This document shows, piece by piece, positions 27,208-34,665 of a DNA stretch of 64,000 nt. This DNA comes from Nafulsella turpanensis ZLM-10. GTDB lineage: Bacteria > Bacteroidota > Bacteroidia > Cytophagales > Cyclobacteriaceae. Location: assembly GCF_000346615.1 (NCBI RefSeq), contig NZ_ANNU01000013.1:80824-144823 (forward strand), in the 5' to 3' direction. Below the pieces are notes generated by a model. The model ran no database searches. It saw nothing but the letters and a program-made list of their open reading frames with translations, and was not told where the DNA came from. Numbering within the stretch: the stretch's first letter is position 1; every line of letters starts with the position of its first letter. The translations under genes and the position numbers were made by a program.

Positions 27208-27245
27208 AAAAAAAGAGGCTGCCACGTACACGGCAACCTCTTTCG
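27208..27245 (-). terminator. Intrinsic terminator after the RIC gene
   Basis: On the minus strand AAAGAGGTTGCCG pairs with GGCAGCCTCTTT, followed by a run of T (plus 27206-27211). It lies about 30 bp after the RIC stop. Confidence 0.85.
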
Positions 27246-27275
27246 AACCAATCTAAACCTAAACCAATTAGGGTC

Positions 27276-28190
27276 TTATACCAACATCCCCTCCTTAATT
27301 TTCGGAAAGAGGATGTTATTCTCGAGGTGAATGTGCTGATGCAGGTCATCCTCAAATTCTTTCAGAAATTTATACGTCAGCTCGAAGGACGCACAGGCAC
27401 CTGCAGGAAGTTCATAGTTATTGGTTAGCTCCCGGATTTCAGCCATCAGGTCTCCTACTTCACGATGCTCGTTTTCCAATTCTTCTTTCAATCCGGCACC
27501 ACCATCTGGCAGCATACCGCTTTCTTCGTATTGCTTAATCAGCGGGAAGTAATCAGACTCCTCCTTCTCAAGGTGGCTCATTAGTTCTTTATTGAGCTCA
27601 AAGAAGGTACGGTTCAGCTCAACCAGGAATGCATGGTCGGTATGGTGCACTTTAGTTACCTTATTGACCAATTGTGCAATTAAAGGTGCGTTTTTCCTTA
27701 TATAGTTATGGTGGTTATTCTCGATAAAATCGCATATCGTACTCAGCTTCCAGTCCTGGAAGCGCAGTGGGTAATTCCCCTGAGTTTCGCTCTGGCGGAT
27801 TTCGGCCAGCACCTCTTCGCCATCAAGTCCTTTGGCAGCACAGGCTTCCATAAAGCTAACATTCCCCCGGCAGCAATAATCGATTTTATATTTCTTGAAA
27901 ACAGCTACTGATGGCGGATACTGCAACACTACTTCACGTACAGTTTTGTTAAAGCGAGGTTTGAGGGAAATTTTAATTTTCCACACATCATCCTCCCCTT
28001 CCTGCAGGTACTCCCAGCTGAATACATCAGGATAAATCTGGTTCAGCTGGTAAAAGAGTGGCTTGGGGTCGTGGTCGTTTACGAGAATGATGTCTTCTCC
28101 TTCAGCAATATTTTCGAGGGTTTCAAATATATGCTGGTGCTTGCCCTGTGGCGGGAGCATGCGAACGTCGAGTATGCTTTCTTTTCTCAT
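27276..28190 (-). CDS. ric: Iron-sulfur cluster repair di-iron protein RIC with N-terminal DUF2249
   Basis: A 304-residue protein from the ATG at 28190 (MRKESILDVRMLPP). Residues 1-75 are a DUF2249 domain (ILVNDHDPKPLFYQL). Next is the ScdA N-terminal domain (PPSVAVFKKYKIDYCCRG, with its Cys pair), then a hemerythrin-like four-helix bundle with metal ligands in NNHHNYIRK, HTDHAFLVEL, SHLEKEESDYFP, NEHREVGD and HLENNILFP. RIC/YtfE/ScdA proteins protect or repair Fe-S clusters after NO and oxidative damage. The promoter at 28263-28306 carries the shared palindrome, which fits an NO- or denitrification-linked regulon. Confidence 0.93.
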   Translation of the reverse strand: MRKESILDVRMLPPQGKHQHIFETLENIAEGEDIILVNDHDPKPLFYQLNQIYPDVFSWEYLQEGEDDVWKIKISLKPRFNKTVREVVLQYPPSVAVFKKYKIDYCCRGNVSFMEACAAKGLDGEEVLAEIRQSETQGNYPLRFQDWKLSTICDFIENNHHNYIRKNAPLIAQLVNKVTKVHHTDHAFLVELNRTFFELNKELMSHLEKEESDYFPLIKQYEESGMLPDGGAGLKEELENEHREVGDLMAEIRELTNNYELPAGACASFELTYKFLKEFEDDLHQHIHLENNILFPKIKEGMLV

Positions 28191-28262
28191 CGGATTATTT
28201 TTTAGCAGTTGGGATGGCACGACTATCAGTCTCTGTACCGCCAGAACCTTTAATCTATACTG

Positions 28263-28306
28263 CTAAATTAAGCTCCTCTCCCGCCCTCTCTTATGATTCA
28301 AATCAG
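28263..28306 (-). promoter_or_regulatory. Crp/Fnr-type promoter of RIC
   Basis: The site is plus ATGATTCAAATCAG (28293-28306). On the minus strand it is followed after 22 bp by TAATTTAG (plus 28263-28270), near TAnnTTTG. The start codon is at 28190. No second palindrome was seen upstream. Confidence 0.7.
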
Positions 28307-28355
28307 TTAAAGAATTTTTTTGAAAGAATTCTCTGAAGTGAATTCGCTTTCCTCC

Positions 28356-28502
28356 TGTTTGTCATGCCCTTTGTGCACCTGAGGAGCTTGAAAAAGAACG
28401 AATAGTCGGAATAAGCGAATGAGCTAAGGCCTTAACCCTCATCTTCTTCCCGGCTCTTCTTCATAAGAAGCAAATCAGATTCCCTGCGGGAATGACAAAG
28501 GG
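28356..28502. repeat. Imperfect inverted-repeat element with TTTGTCAT / ATGACAAA ends
   Basis: TTTGTCAT at 28357-28364 and ATGACAAA at 28494-28501 bound about 145 bp. The right arm read on the minus strand is GTCATTCCCGCAGGGAATCT. A related GTCATTCC word recurs at 28617-28646. It is a different family from the TGTCATTGCG elements. The rest of 28191-28707 holds the RIC promoter and a heptamer array. Confidence 0.55.
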
Positions 28503-28662
28503 GGCTTTTTCTGCCAAGTCTGTACGCCTTCTGTTTTACAGCCAATTCTATACTTTTTAGTAACTAAAAGCTGGCGTATCATTAACAGTCCAAATATGAG
28601 TTTAATGAACAAAGAAGCCGGAAATACCCCATGCAGGAATGACAGGCATGACTTTTCCCTTA

Positions 28663-28693
28663 TCATTCATCATTCTTAATTTTTAATTCTTCA
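28663..28693. repeat. Heptamer array, ATTCATC type
   Basis: ATTCATC, ATTCTTA, ATTTTTA, ATTCTTC follow at 7-nt spacing close to the 3' end of the gene at 28708. They are nearly identical to the array before ccoG. Confidence 0.65.
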
Positions 28694-28707
28694 TTTGGCA
28701 AAGCCAC

Positions 28708-29943
28708 TTACCCTTTCACCAGCTCCCTAAGCTGCTCTTTTTGCTCCAGCTGCGGGATTCCATTCCATAGCAGCGAAAGCGGGATAAAGATGCTGACGCC
28801 AAACATCAGCTCGTGGTAATAAGGAATAAGGGGGCCTGAAACCATTAACAGCAGCGGCTGGGCTACCATCAGGAGCTGACTTCCCACGAAGGCCAGCAGG
28901 AAGAGTTTTCCCTGTGTGGGTTTTAACTGGTAGAGCTTATATTTCCCAAACCAGGCAAAGAGGAACACACTCACAAAACCGAGGAAAATAATGTGCAGGT
29001 AGAAGATAAGGAAATTCCGAACCACAAAAGCCATATCGGCCACGAAAGGAATACTGCCGGCGGCCTGCATTCCCATTTTAAAAACAAAGCAACCAAAGGC
29101 GAACAGCAACAGCGAATAATGCCAGCCTGACATGATTTGGCGAATGCGGGATTGCAGGCCTCTCAGCGAAATGAAGAGGTATAACAGTCCGGCCAGCTGG
29201 AGTATATTAGCCAATACGGCAGCTGCAAATACCCACCATTCAGGCTGTGTCCAGAGAGTCGAACCGGCATAGGCAGGAATACAGCCCAGCAGCATCAGGA
29301 TAAAGAAACTGCGGGCTGCTTTTTGGTTGTAGGCTATTCCTTCTCTTTCAAGCATTCGGAAGAAGAGGGCGAAAATGGCGAAAGTAAACCAGCCATCGTA
29401 CTGGAAGTGCAGGTAGAAGTAAATGGAGAGCTGGGTAAAATCGTGCCCCATATTATTGGCCATGCCGTAACCCAGGGCAAAAGGCCCGAAAGATGACAGC
29501 AGCAGGAAGAAGATTCCGGCCAGGGCAAACTGCAGGCTCAATGGTTTTTTCTCCGGAAAGATTTTATTTTTATCCCTGACAAAGAACACCGCCAGCACAA
29601 CCGAAAATACGATGTGCAGGGTAGAAAAGGTAATGGAAACCGCCCCATAGCCCTGAACAGGAAAGCTGAAAAGCATCCCCAGCACGCTCAGCTGAAAAGC
29701 CAGAAAAAGCTGATGGTATTTCTTTCCGCCCTCATAATCTTTGGGAATAAAAGAATACAGCAAGGCCACGAAAAGGGCATTGAATATCCAGCCCATAAAG
29801 GCCACATGCGAATGGGCATGCAGCAGGTTTTTAAAGTCAATGCCTGCAATGGGGTTGAACATCAGGAAACGCAGGAAGCCTCCCAAAATGGTGGCTACCA
29901 GTAAAAATCCTACCGCTATTTTTATCCAGCTCCTGCGGTACAT
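28708..29943 (-). CDS. Heme-copper-oxidase-like integral membrane protein of unknown function
   Basis: A 411-residue protein with about twelve membrane helices. Helix 2 has LLHAHSHVAFMGWIFNALF, resembling the heme-ligand helix of CcoN/NorB. A middle helix has LHFQYDGWFTFAIFALFF and a late one FLIFYLHIIFLGFVS, each with one aligned histidine. The adjacent double histidine that ligates CuB in oxidases and NO reductases is not present. It may therefore bind heme but is unlikely to be a standard oxidase or NOR. It is encoded 5 nt after truncated hemoglobin in an NO-defence operon, so a role in NO sensing, binding or reduction is inferred. Confidence 0.6.
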   Translation of the reverse strand: MYRRSWIKIAVGFLLVATILGGFLRFLMFNPIAGIDFKNLLHAHSHVAFMGWIFNALFVALLYSFIPKDYEGGKKYHQLFLAFQLSVLGMLFSFPVQGYGAVSITFSTLHIVFSVVLAVFFVRDKNKIFPEKKPLSLQFALAGIFFLLLSSFGPFALGYGMANNMGHDFTQLSIYFYLHFQYDGWFTFAIFALFFRMLEREGIAYNQKAARSFFILMLLGCIPAYAGSTLWTQPEWWVFAAAVLANILQLAGLLYLFISLRGLQSRIRQIMSGWHYSLLLFAFGCFVFKMGMQAAGSIPFVADMAFVVRNFLIFYLHIIFLGFVSVFLFAWFGKYKLYQLKPTQGKLFLLAFVGSQLLMVAQPLLLMVSGPLIPYYHELMFGVSIFIPLSLLWNGIPQLEQKEQLRELVKG

Positions 29944-29948
29944 ATGAC

Positions 29949-30329
29949 TTAAATTTCTGCTTGCATCCTGCCGAGCATATCCATTTTAAAACGGAATACG
30001 CCGGCAATATTGGTGGCTTTCACCCTTGCCTCCTCTGCCTTTTCCCCCACAAAGCGTTCATCAAGGGTTTCATTGAACAGGCGTACCCAGCGGTCGAAGT
30101 GCTTTACCATTAAAGGCAGCGGTATATGCTGGTCGAAAGGCTTTCCTTTGTAGCTCTGGGTGCCGAACAGCAGCGAATCCCAAAAATTGTACATCTTGGG
30201 CAGGTGCAGCTCCCACTTAACACCTGCAATTTCATTGAAGACGGGAGAGAGCAGCTCGTCTTTATTTACTTTATCGTAAAAGGCATCGACGAGCTCAATA
30301 ATCTCCGCCCTTCCTTTTATTTCTTTCAT
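29949..30329 (-). CDS. Group III truncated hemoglobin
   Basis: A 126-residue cytoplasmic globin. The C-terminal half has PLMVKHFDRWVRLFNETLDE, with the proximal His in KHFDRW as in group III trHb, and the N-terminus IELVDAFYDKVNKDELLSPVF fits helix A/B. Family members bind O2 and NO. The gene has its own Crp/Fnr-type promoter (30406-30449) and is followed within 5 nt by the oxidase-like membrane protein gene, which suggests a joint role in NO handling. Confidence 0.92.
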   Translation of the reverse strand: MKEIKGRAEIIELVDAFYDKVNKDELLSPVFNEIAGVKWELHLPKMYNFWDSLLFGTQSYKGKPFDQHIPLPLMVKHFDRWVRLFNETLDERFVGEKAEEARVKATNIAGVFRFKMDMLGRMQAEI

Positions 30330-30405
30330 GATTCTAATAATTGTTTTGGAGATTTTGCCAGAAAATTATACTCCAGGCTGCTTTACCGGCAGACTTTCAC
30401 TATCC

Positions 30406-30449
30406 TAAAAATAAGTGAGCGGAGTTTAGAATTTTATGATATATATCAG
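30406..30449 (-). promoter_or_regulatory. Crp/Fnr-type promoter of truncated hemoglobin
   Basis: The site is plus ATGATATATATCAG (30436-30449), which overlaps the stop of the upstream gene by a few bases. It is followed on the minus strand after 22 bp by TATTTTTA (plus 30406-30413). The start codon is at 30329. Confidence 0.7.
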
Positions 30450-31537
30450 CTAAAAAGGGAATTTACCTCAGCTTTCAACAGCCTTGCCTTTCGCATTCGA
30501 AGTACCTGGTAACCGATGGTAATGAAGTAGGCGACAATGAAAATTCCATTCAGGATACCTCCCCAGTATTTGAGTGGATAAAAGCCGTGGATACTCCCAC
30601 ACATCCGCACCAGCAGGCTCAGGTGCAGCAGCCCTCCCCATACATACAAGCCGGGACTAAAGGGGTGGAAAGGCAGTTTGGCAATTCCGGGCAGAATGAC
30701 AGGGCCGTGGGCGAATATCATGCTGAAGGTGAAGCCTATGAAAAAGGTATGCACCAGCACATCATAAGCCACTTGGGCAAAAACCGAAAGCATCATGGCA
30801 ATGCCCGACAGTCCCAGCCAGATATACCCCATCCCCAGCATAACAGCCGAAAAGCGGTGCAGCCCTTTCCGCTTCAGGCTTTTGCGAATCATATCGAAAC
30901 GCAGCAGCCAGAGGGCAGTCAGCAGCATGGCCGCTCCTGCCACCCCTTGCCCCCAGCCATGGTAAGAGGTTCCGGCCGCGATGACAAATATTCCCAGCAG
31001 GGCCAGCAACATCCCTTTTTGCCATTTCCTGATGGGCAGAAACTTGCTCAGCTCCAGGCGTTCGCCGGTAATGGTGAGGAGCAGAAAACTAATCCACCAG
31101 GGCAGGGCTTGCGGATAGAAGTGATACTTCCAGGCCAGTATGTTGCCAATGAGCCAGCAGGCAGCACCGGCCAGCATCACGTAAAAATACAGCTCTTTGT
31201 ATCGGTGAATAATATCGAGGTAGAGGTAGCAGAGTCCGGCACTCCCTGCCACGAGGGCCAGCAGGGCAAAATCAGCAAAGCCGAACAGGAAGAGCGGCAG
31301 GCTCAGGGCATTTACCAGCGGCACCAGGAGAAACCATTTATTCTTCGCCACCACTGCTCTTTCGAGGGCAATGAGGGTACCCAGGAAGCTCCCTACCATC
31401 AAAGCCCCATGCTCCCCCGCCAGTCCGGTCGAAAATCCTGTCCAGCCAAGGTGGTTATAGCCGGCAAAGATGCCGGTCAGCACCGACAGTACCACCAGCA
31501 GGGCGGTTAAAATGGTGGAGAGCGCAGACTTTTTCAT
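30446..31537 (-). CDS. NnrS-like polytopic membrane protein
   Basis: A 363-residue protein with about twelve helices. It begins with a helix pair, then LAGEHGALMVGSFLGTLIALE, and has HTFFIGFTFSMIFAHGPVILP late on. The distribution of membrane histidines and the location beside nos genes resemble NnrS, a heme- and copper-containing protein linked to NO stress, but identity looks low and the call is tentative. It starts 2 nt after nosY ends, so it is cotranscribed with nosY. Confidence 0.55.
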   Translation of the reverse strand: MKKSALSTILTALLVVLSVLTGIFAGYNHLGWTGFSTGLAGEHGALMVGSFLGTLIALERAVVAKNKWFLLVPLVNALSLPLFLFGFADFALLALVAGSAGLCYLYLDIIHRYKELYFYVMLAGAACWLIGNILAWKYHFYPQALPWWISFLLLTITGERLELSKFLPIRKWQKGMLLALLGIFVIAAGTSYHGWGQGVAGAAMLLTALWLLRFDMIRKSLKRKGLHRFSAVMLGMGYIWLGLSGIAMMLSVFAQVAYDVLVHTFFIGFTFSMIFAHGPVILPGIAKLPFHPFSPGLYVWGGLLHLSLLVRMCGSIHGFYPLKYWGGILNGIFIVAYFITIGYQVLRMRKARLLKAEVNSLFS

Positions 31538-31539
31538 CT

Positions 31540-32322
31540 TTAGAAATCTTTTTTAGCCAGGGAACGGAACAGGAAGCCAAGCGGAGCCACCACCCACAGC
31601 AGGGCACAGCCAATTGAAAGGAGAATACCGGTGCTTTGTCCGAGGAATTTATTAAACACGGCTCCACTAAAGCCGAAGAGGGCAGAAACATCCAGCTTCA
31701 GCATCATGCTGATACGCAGCAGGTCGATAGGGTTGAGCAGCGTAAGGGCCAGTGATAATTTTTCGAGCGGATAATCCTGGAAGACAATCAGAATTAGCAG
31801 GAAAATACCATCGTACATAAGGGCGGTAAACAACCAAAGCAACAGGGACAGGCCGAAGCCTTTAGTTTTATTTTCATTCCTGAGGGCAATGAGGAAAGCA
31901 ATGGCTGAAAAGATAAAGGTGAGCAGTACCCCAATGAAAATTAAGAGCATGAAATTCCAGATTTCGCCGGATACCAGTATGCCATAGCTCAGGAAAGGCA
32001 CGCCCATTCCAATAAGGAAGCTGAGTGAAAGTGAAGTAGCCAGCCCGAGGTATAGTCCCCATAGCACACTACTTCTTTTCAGCGGCTGGGCCAGCAGCAG
32101 CTCCATAAAATCGCGGGAGTTGTAGAAGTAAATTACTCCGAACATAATGGCGGTAAGCGGTGCGAGGAACAGCACGATGTTCATCAGACTGATGATGGAC
32201 TTCGACAAATCCATGTTAAGGTACAGCAGGCCAAAGGTAGCGGCCAGGTAAAAGAGCAGGGATATGACAGACCAGCGGCTTTTCAGCAGGTCGTAAAAGC
32301 TATATTTGAATATTTTTATCAT
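31540..32322 (-). CDS. nosY: ABC-2 type permease NosY
   Basis: A 260-residue inner-membrane permease with six helices, starting MIKIFKYSFYDLLKSRWSV, with FYNSRDFMELLLAQPLKRS after helix 2, the usual ABC-2/NosY arrangement. It partners NosF (ATPase) and NosD in maturation of the CuZ centre of N2O reductase. Unlike usual nosDFY clusters, it is separated from nosF by a 358-bp non-coding composite repeat. Confidence 0.88.
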   Translation of the reverse strand: MIKIFKYSFYDLLKSRWSVISLLFYLAATFGLLYLNMDLSKSIISLMNIVLFLAPLTAIMFGVIYFYNSRDFMELLLAQPLKRSSVLWGLYLGLATSLSLSFLIGMGVPFLSYGILVSGEIWNFMLLIFIGVLLTFIFSAIAFLIALRNENKTKGFGLSLLLWLFTALMYDGIFLLILIVFQDYPLEKLSLALTLLNPIDLLRISMMLKLDVSALFGFSGAVFNKFLGQSTGILLSIGCALLWVVAPLGFLFRSLAKKDF

Positions 32323-32680
32323 GGTAGTAGTTCGTTGATGGTTGGTCGTTGCTGGTTGTTCGTGGCTGGTTTTTAGTACTAAGTACTAAGTACTAAGTAT
32401 CAAGATTTTGGCACACAAGCGGGTATTCTCATGGTTATTGTCATTGCGAGGAGGCCATTAGGCCGACGTGGCAATCTTTAGCCTATTTGTACTATCATTT
32501 TCTGCTCTTTTTAAATTTACAGCTTCCTATTTAGAGATTGCTTCACTCCGCCGCGCCGCGTAGGCTATGGCTAAGTTCGCAATGACAGCGTTTTATTGGC
32601 TCCTTCTGTCCTGGCTCCTGACTGTTGATTCCTCGCTCTCTTCTATCTCACTACTCAATACTCACTACTCAATACTAATT
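32323..32680 (-). repeat. Composite leader element, copy 4 (between nosF and nosY)
   Basis: Next to the nosY ATG are GGTTGGTCGTTGCTGGTTG (32339-32357) and AGTACTA heptamers (32374-32402). The inverted-repeat element is at 32439-32587 (TGTCATTGCG ... CGCAATGACA), with inner arms GCAATCTTT / AGAGATTGC. The TCCTTCTGTCCTGGCTCCTG tail follows, then CTACTCA, ATACTCA, CTACTCA, ATACTAA heptamers (32647-32676) up to the nosF end. It interrupts an otherwise tightly packed nos operon. Confidence 0.82.
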
Positions 32681-33421
32681 TCAAGCTATTTTAAGCCGGA
32701 GTGCGGCCTCGGGGGCCGCTTCGCTCTTTAGCAGGATTTTGGCGATGCTTCTTTCCAGTTTGTGTTCGCCGGTTTTTTCTTCCATTTCTTCGAGGGTGCC
32801 CTGGAAGTAGATTTTCCCTTCCAGAATAAAGATGAGCTCATCGGTCAGCTCCTCTACCAGCTCGAGTATGTGGGTGGTGATGAGGATGGTTTTGCCACGG
32901 GCTTTCTCTTCCAGAATCAGTTCTTTCAGGCGTATCATGGAAACCGGGTCGAGACCAATGGTGGGCTCATCCAGGATAATCAGGGGAGCATCGAACATAA
33001 AGGCCAGCACGATATTAACCTTCTGCCGGGTACCACCAGAGAGGCGGGAAAGGCTGGTATCGAAGTGCTTTTTCAGGTCGAACAGCTCGAAGAGATGCTC
33101 CTCTCTTCCCTCCTGTCCGCGTACGTCTTTTATCATGTGGATGAGCTCCCTTATTTTCAGGTTTTCGGGGAAACGGCTCATCTGGGGCAGGTAAGCGATA
33201 TCGCGGCGGTAGTCCCAGCCCTTGCGGATGTTTTGTCCGTTAATGGTGATTTCGCCTTTTTCCAGCGTGTTTAGTCCGAGTACACATTTAATGAGCGTGG
33301 TTTTGCCGGAGCCGTTGGGGCCGAGTATGGAAGTAATGGCTCCCTGGCGGGCGGTAAAATCGATGCCCTGCAGTACGTGGTTCGACTTGAACGATTTATG
33401 GATGTTGCTGACACTTATCAT
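32681..33421 (-). CDS. nosF: ABC transporter ATPase NosF
   Basis: A 246-residue ATP-binding protein with Walker A GPNGSGKTT, the Q-loop YLPQMSRFPENL, signature LSGGTRQK and Walker B LIILDEPTIGLDP. Located directly after nosD (4-nt overlap), it is the cytoplasmic ATPase of the NosDFY system that delivers sulfur or copper for NosZ maturation. Confidence 0.93.
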   Translation of the reverse strand: MISVSNIHKSFKSNHVLQGIDFTARQGAITSILGPNGSGKTTLIKCVLGLNTLEKGEITINGQNIRKGWDYRRDIAYLPQMSRFPENLKIRELIHMIKDVRGQEGREEHLFELFDLKKHFDTSLSRLSGGTRQKVNIVLAFMFDAPLIILDEPTIGLDPVSMIRLKELILEEKARGKTILITTHILELVEELTDELIFILEGKIYFQGTLEEMEEKTGEHKLERSIAKILLKSEAAPEAALRLKIA

Positions 33422-34665
33422 AATACTGGCTTCATTAATGGTTGGTCGTCGAGCAGAGTGGCCGGCGTGAGCGAGGGCACTATCTTTTCGGCATAATTCA
33501 GTACATCTATAAAGAAACTCCTAAGGAGCAGTGCCGAAGCATCGACCTCGGAAACCACATAGGAGAAGAGTTTTACCGGGCGGTAAGGGACATCGCCTTT
33601 ACCATCGCGGTCGAGGTCGTAACCGCTGTATTCGCTCCAGTAGTTCTGGCTGTACACATTATGGTTTTCGCGGGCATTGGTGCTGATGTCGAAGGTATTC
33701 GACATAAAGTTGTTTTTCTTAAAGACATTATCCATACTGCTGCCCGACATCCGAAGAGCCCAGCCATTACGGCTGAAGGTATTAGAGAAAACATGGCAGC
33801 GGGTAATACTTTCTGCATAAATTCCCACGGTATTCTGGTCGAAGGTATTGTTTTCGATTTTGCTGTCGTAGATTTCCTTCAACAATAAACCATAGGAAGC
33901 AGTACCCCAGTTGTGGAGGAATTTGTTATGCTCCATTATAATCTCGCGGGAGAACATAACGGCCACTCCAGCCCCGTTTTCTTCAAAGGTATTTCGGATA
34001 TATTGATTATGGTCGGAGAACATAAAGTGCAGTCCGTAGCGTACATTGCCACGACTGATGTTATTTTCAATCCGGCTGTTATTGACAAACTCGAGGTAGA
34101 TACCATCGCGGTGATTGAAAGCCTGATTTCCGACGATTGTAGCCGTATCGCTGTACCAGAGGTGGATGGCATTGCCGGAATTGGCTTCCATTTCAGCCTC
34201 TCCGTATATTTTATTATTCAGGATACGGTTATTGTGGCTTTCTTCCAGGTATATTCCGAAGAAAGTATTTTTAATTACATTATCTTTTATAGTGCAAAGA
34301 CGGCTCTTGCTTATATTTATGGCTGCCCGGTCTTCCATATAACTCATACCGGTGTTCTGTAGCGTAAGGCCCTGCACCACTACTCCATCGGCAGTAATAG
34401 TTATTATCTCATGCTGTCCCTGCCCGTCAAGTACAGCTCCTTTCTCTCCCCTTATCAGGAGCTTTTTATTTACCTGAATGGTAGACTCCCTATAAACACC
34501 TTCTTTTATGGTGATGGTATCTCCGGCCTCCGCTTTGTCGATAGCCTGCTGGATGGAAGTACCTTTTCCAGCCTGCTGACTTACCGTCCATACCTTCGCC
34601 TCTGCCAGCAGGCTGCTGCACAGGAAGGTAAAGGTAAGTCCGATATGTTTTATTGAGGGTATCAT
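33418..34665 (-). CDS. nosD: Copper-binding periplasmic protein NosD
   Basis: A 415-residue protein with a signal peptide (LTFTFLCSSLLAEAK) and a right-handed beta-helix made of repeated NxI/NxF rungs (RILNNKIYGEAEME, RIENNISRGNVRYG, KIENNTFDQNTVG). This CASH/parallel beta-helix domain is standard for NosD, which works with NosFY in CuZ assembly in the periplasm. It overlaps nosL upstream and nosF downstream by 4 nt each, indicating tight translational coupling. Confidence 0.93.
   Translation of the reverse strand: MIPSIKHIGLTFTFLCSSLLAEAKVWTVSQQAGKGTSIQQAIDKAEAGDTITIKEGVYRESTIQVNKKLLIRGEKGAVLDGQGQHEIITITADGVVVQGLTLQNTGMSYMEDRAAINISKSRLCTIKDNVIKNTFFGIYLEESHNNRILNNKIYGEAEMEANSGNAIHLWYSDTATIVGNQAFNHRDGIYLEFVNNSRIENNISRGNVRYGLHFMFSDHNQYIRNTFEENGAGVAVMFSREIIMEHNKFLHNWGTASYGLLLKEIYDSKIENNTFDQNTVGIYAESITRCHVFSNTFSRNGWALRMSGSSMDNVFKKNNFMSNTFDISTNARENHNVYSQNYWSEYSGYDLDRDGKGDVPYRPVKLFSYVVSEVDASALLLRSFFIDVLNYAEKIVPSLTPATLLDDQPLMKPVL

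Noticed and set aside
28475..28666. Minus-strand ORF of 63 codons between RIC and the oxidase-like gene
   Set aside because: It lies within palindromic and heptamer repeats, so its codons are repeat-derived.
28708..29943. Annotation as quinol-type NO reductase NorB
   Set aside because: The adjacent double histidine for CuB/FeB is absent and the sequence is far shorter than qNOR.
30587..31510. Long plus-strand frame (307 codons) antisense to the NnrS-like gene
   Set aside because: Gln/His/Pro-rich composition typical of an antisense shadow. The minus-strand frame has clear membrane helices and operon context.
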